Positions 61,482-64,000 of a stretch of DNA of 64,000 nt are shown piece after piece. The notes below the pieces were generated by a model that saw only the letters and a program-made list of their open reading frames with translations, searched no databases and was not told the origin of the DNA. The position numbers and the translations under genes are program-made. This DNA is from Paracyclopina nana (Eukaryota > Arthropoda > Copepoda > Cyclopoida > Cyclopettidae): NCBI GenBank assembly GCA_019096065.1, contig JAGUCH010000001.1, forward strand, positions 3,968,001-4,032,000, in the 5' to 3' direction. Every line of letters starts with the position of its first letter. Within the stretch, counting starts at the first letter, position 1.

Positions 61482-62090
61482 TTTACCGAATGACCCATAA
61501 ATCCTGTCACTTTTTACAGTCAAAAGAGAAACGACTACCATATAGCTCTCCACTTCTAATTGCACGCCAGCTACTACTTGGACTATATTGCTCTAAAAAA
61601 CAATAGCACTTGGCTAAATTGAAAAACTTCTGTCGTTTAGCCAGGGATTTTATGAAGCCTTGAAGCTTTTTTTTCTATAGCCCATCACCGAAATATTATC
61701 TAACCGACTGAGGTTGTCGGCTCCTTCATCAGCAGCTCTAGTTATGTACTACTCTCAGCTGAGGGGGAGAGACTTTCTGCCTCAGCAGAGTTTTCCTAAT
61801 CTTTGACCACACGGCACTCGATCGAATTGAAGCAATTCTCTTGAATCTCGTGCAATCAGTAGAGGATTGCCAAGAAGCATTTTTTCAGGCTTGATCATTC
61901 AGACCTCAGGTTTCCCCAACATGTGGCACTCTTGATTTGTGCATGCGGTAGATGAGCAGAGGGAGGAGAAACGAATGCGTCGGCTGTACTACGTTCAGGG
62001 TATAATGCAAATGCCCCGCGGGGAGCTCTGCTTGTGGTACGAACACTACTTTCCATGTGTACAATATACAGAGTGCTACTGCTAGAGGAA

Positions 62091-62112
62091 AGAGAGAGCG
62101 AGAGAGAGAGAG
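62091..62112. repeat. (AG)n microsatellite with one interruption
   Basis: AG repeats interrupted by one CG, in non-coding sequence. Confidence 0.9.
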
Positions 62113-62515
62113 GTCCTCTTTCGGGACTTAGACTCAGAATGGAGAAGCTAACAACAGCCATTCCCCAAGATCGAATGAGAGCTCCAACAATAACAGATCG
62201 GCCAAAAAATAGTAGACAGTCAGTCATTGGCCATTGCATAGCTGGTAGTAGCAGTATCTTCGAGACTGCTACAACTTTCCTCTTCTCCCCATTATTCTCG
62301 ATTAATCTAGATACATGCTGCTGTGTAGTATGCGCAGAAGCTTTTAAAGAGCAGCAATTATCATGGGCTACAAAGCGAAAGAATGCGAAGGCTGAAGCTA
62401 GTTTCTAATTTCACATCATTGAAAAAAGTTATTGCAGCTGCTGCTCTGGATAATTACGTAATATTGCAAGAAAAGTGTGCCAAAACAGAGGCGGATGAGA
62501 TCTTACTGACTAGTA

Positions 62516-62670
62516 AGCCTGGTTCCAACTATGAAAATCAGTATAGTATGGACACCTTACTTATACTTATAAGTATAGTATGGCGCCTGCTAGCTCGCGC
62601 GCTCAGCTGCACCATACTATACTGGTTAATCGTACTTATATTATACTTATTTTGTTGTTGGAACCGGGCT
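62516..62670 (+). mobile_element. MITE family C, copy 2 (155 bp)
   Basis: AGCCTGGTTCCAAC to GTTGGAACCGGGCT, flanked by GTA on both sides (62513-62515 and 62671-62673). It aligns with the copy at 47287-47431 and has an extra ATACTTATAAGTAT-like palindrome on the left. It is non-coding. Confidence 0.85.
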
Positions 62671-64000
62671 GTAGTTAAATATGAATACAGGAGCAACTCC
62701 AACCAACAACGGAACCTTCAGAGCGTTGCATAAGCACAATAGCTTCGCCATTTTCACAGATTCAGCAAACCCCCTTGACTGCGTAAGCAGTGTCAATTCC
62801 GTATCATTCTCGGCTCTCCAGCTATTTCTTTGGCAAAAATGATGCTTTTTGATGCCAAAATTGCCCATTGTGCACGTGAACCTGGCACACAAAGCGGAGA
62901 CCGTATTTCAGCGCACGAATGGGATAAAAGAGCAATAGTAGAACAATTGATCTTCTCACACCTTGAAATAGATCTGGTCATATAGTACGCACATCAGGGA
63001 TTTCATCCCAACTAGAGCTGACTCATGTGATCATTGATAGTCTAGAAACGATTACGGACCCTAGCTCCTTGATCCTGGTTCCATTATTCGTTGCAGGCTT
63101 TTTTACCACCACACCACCATCCAGCAGTCGTCCCCAAATAAAAATCCAGACTTTTTTTTCAATTTCTAAGTCCTCTGTCGAGCAATGCTACCACTGACTG
63201 CTCGCAAGGGGCTTTCTTTTATGGTAGAGCCGCATTTGAAATGGGGCTCAACGACAGAATTAAAACTTGCACCAACAGCATTGGCCTTTCTCAACTCTTG
63301 AATGCATGCTTGAAGGAAGACAGAAATTGGCCTACTACTATGCTCTACAACTAGAATTCCCTCCTCTGCCATTTTTTCTCTGCATGCTTCTCCTGCCTTT
63401 TTACTGCTTGCACGGTAGGAATAGGCCCATTTACCGTAAAAACATTACCCCCTGTTTCAATGGTCCGAAGTCACCGAATGAGAAGGGAAGCGCTCACTAC
63501 TGGAAAATTAGCAATTTTTGCTGGGAGCAGAACTTTGCCCCAAGTGTACGAGCAGGCAAAGCAACCAAGGACATTTTGAAAAGAATTGAAAAAAATGTGC
63601 ACAGTAATTTCCGAGTAATACTGTTGCTTTATCGCTCGGAGCTCTACCCTGCTTGGTTGGAGCTTTCTTTACTTTCAATAACACCAGTCTCAAGGGACAT
63701 TTTTTAACCCAACAAAGCTAATGGCTGAAATTAAAGAGCCTGCAGCTCCCAAATGAGCTCATAAATCGACACTGAATGTGCGGCTTTGAAGATATCATCC
63801 ATTTTTGGGGGCGACTCGAAGAAGGGAATTTACTTTAAGTCTCTGAAGCTACTACAACGCGCACTTTATGCGAGAGATGTATGCAAAAGTAAGCATAAGA
63901 AGAAGATTTTGAAAATCAAAATAAACCATATCAGATTATGCGGGCTTATCCGAACCATTTTCCCGTGTGTGCTATTTATGTGAAAGCACGAGCTAGCGGG
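62671..64000. other. No gene recognised
   Basis: A 146-codon plus-strand frame at 63267-63707 is the longest unassigned one here. It has no family resemblance, signal or domain. The stretch is probably a continuation of the intron that begins at 54414. Confidence 0.4.

Larger units (their letters stand above)
54414..62515 (+). other. Long exon-free stretch, probably intron
   Basis: No coding exon was recognised. It contains a (CT)n tract at 56979-56994, a GGA-rich run at 59998-60013, a (GCA)n run at 61464-61481 and an (AG)n tract at 62091-62112. A candidate recursive splice site is at 60952|60953. Confidence 0.45.

Noticed and set aside
63267..63707. 146-codon plus-strand frame
   Set aside because: No domain, no signal peptide at the start, uneven composition and no splice partner.
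1..64000. CRISPR arrays, bacterial operons or integrated viral genes
   Set aside because: No spaced repeat arrays of that kind and no viral or bacterial protein resemblance. Genes are spliced and arthropod-like.

Overview
The window is nuclear DNA from an arthropod, most likely a crustacean and plausibly a calanoid copepod. It has introns, arthropod gene families (a chitin-binding cuticle protein, a gustatory-receptor-like protein, a GH20 hexosaminidase), many short inverted-repeat transposons and long gene-poor stretches. One intron in the hexosaminidase gene fits the protein family only if it begins with GA rather than GT. GA donors have been reported as common in the copepod Eurytemora affinis (from memory), so the species suggestion is inference.

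Layout. Positions 1-13465 hold no recognisable coding exon but contain a tRNA-like tandem pair, several MITEs and a candidate recursive splice site. From 13466 to 22293 lies a plus-strand CPAP1-like gene encoding one CBM14 chitin-binding domain on a long disordered chain. A 7TM gustatory-receptor-like gene is nested on the same strand in its third intron (18555-20101). A single-PDZ protein follows (22426-23116), then a small unknown plus-strand protein (26213-26955). That gene converges tail to tail on a complete 12-exon NADPH oxidase 5 gene on the minus strand (27038-31912). A foldback-type element at about 32561-33298 carries an inserted SINE-like repeat. A small secreted protein of unknown function lies at 35132-36269. 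A GH20 beta-N-acetylhexosaminidase of the fused-lobes type occupies 37024-41853 and has two phase-compatible first exons, one giving a signal peptide and one a membrane anchor. From 41854 to the end there is little coding sequence apart from one promoter-proximal exon at 54293-54413, apparently the start of a gene with an intron longer than 9.5 kb.

Functional reading. The genes do not form one pathway. Two deal with chitin or GlcNAc-containing substrates, one makes superoxide under calcium control, one is a chemoreceptor and one is a scaffold-type PDZ protein. The strongest unusual signals are about DNA and RNA structure. They are a GA-AG intron with internal inverted repeats (introner-like), a MITE inserted exactly between AAA and TTT with an empty-site copy elsewhere in the window, a nested receptor whose poly(A) signal lies just upstream of the host 3' splice site, and alternative hexosaminidase first exons.

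Exon boundaries were set by reading splice sites, phase and family homology by eye. No searches were run. All transcript structures are therefore predictions.
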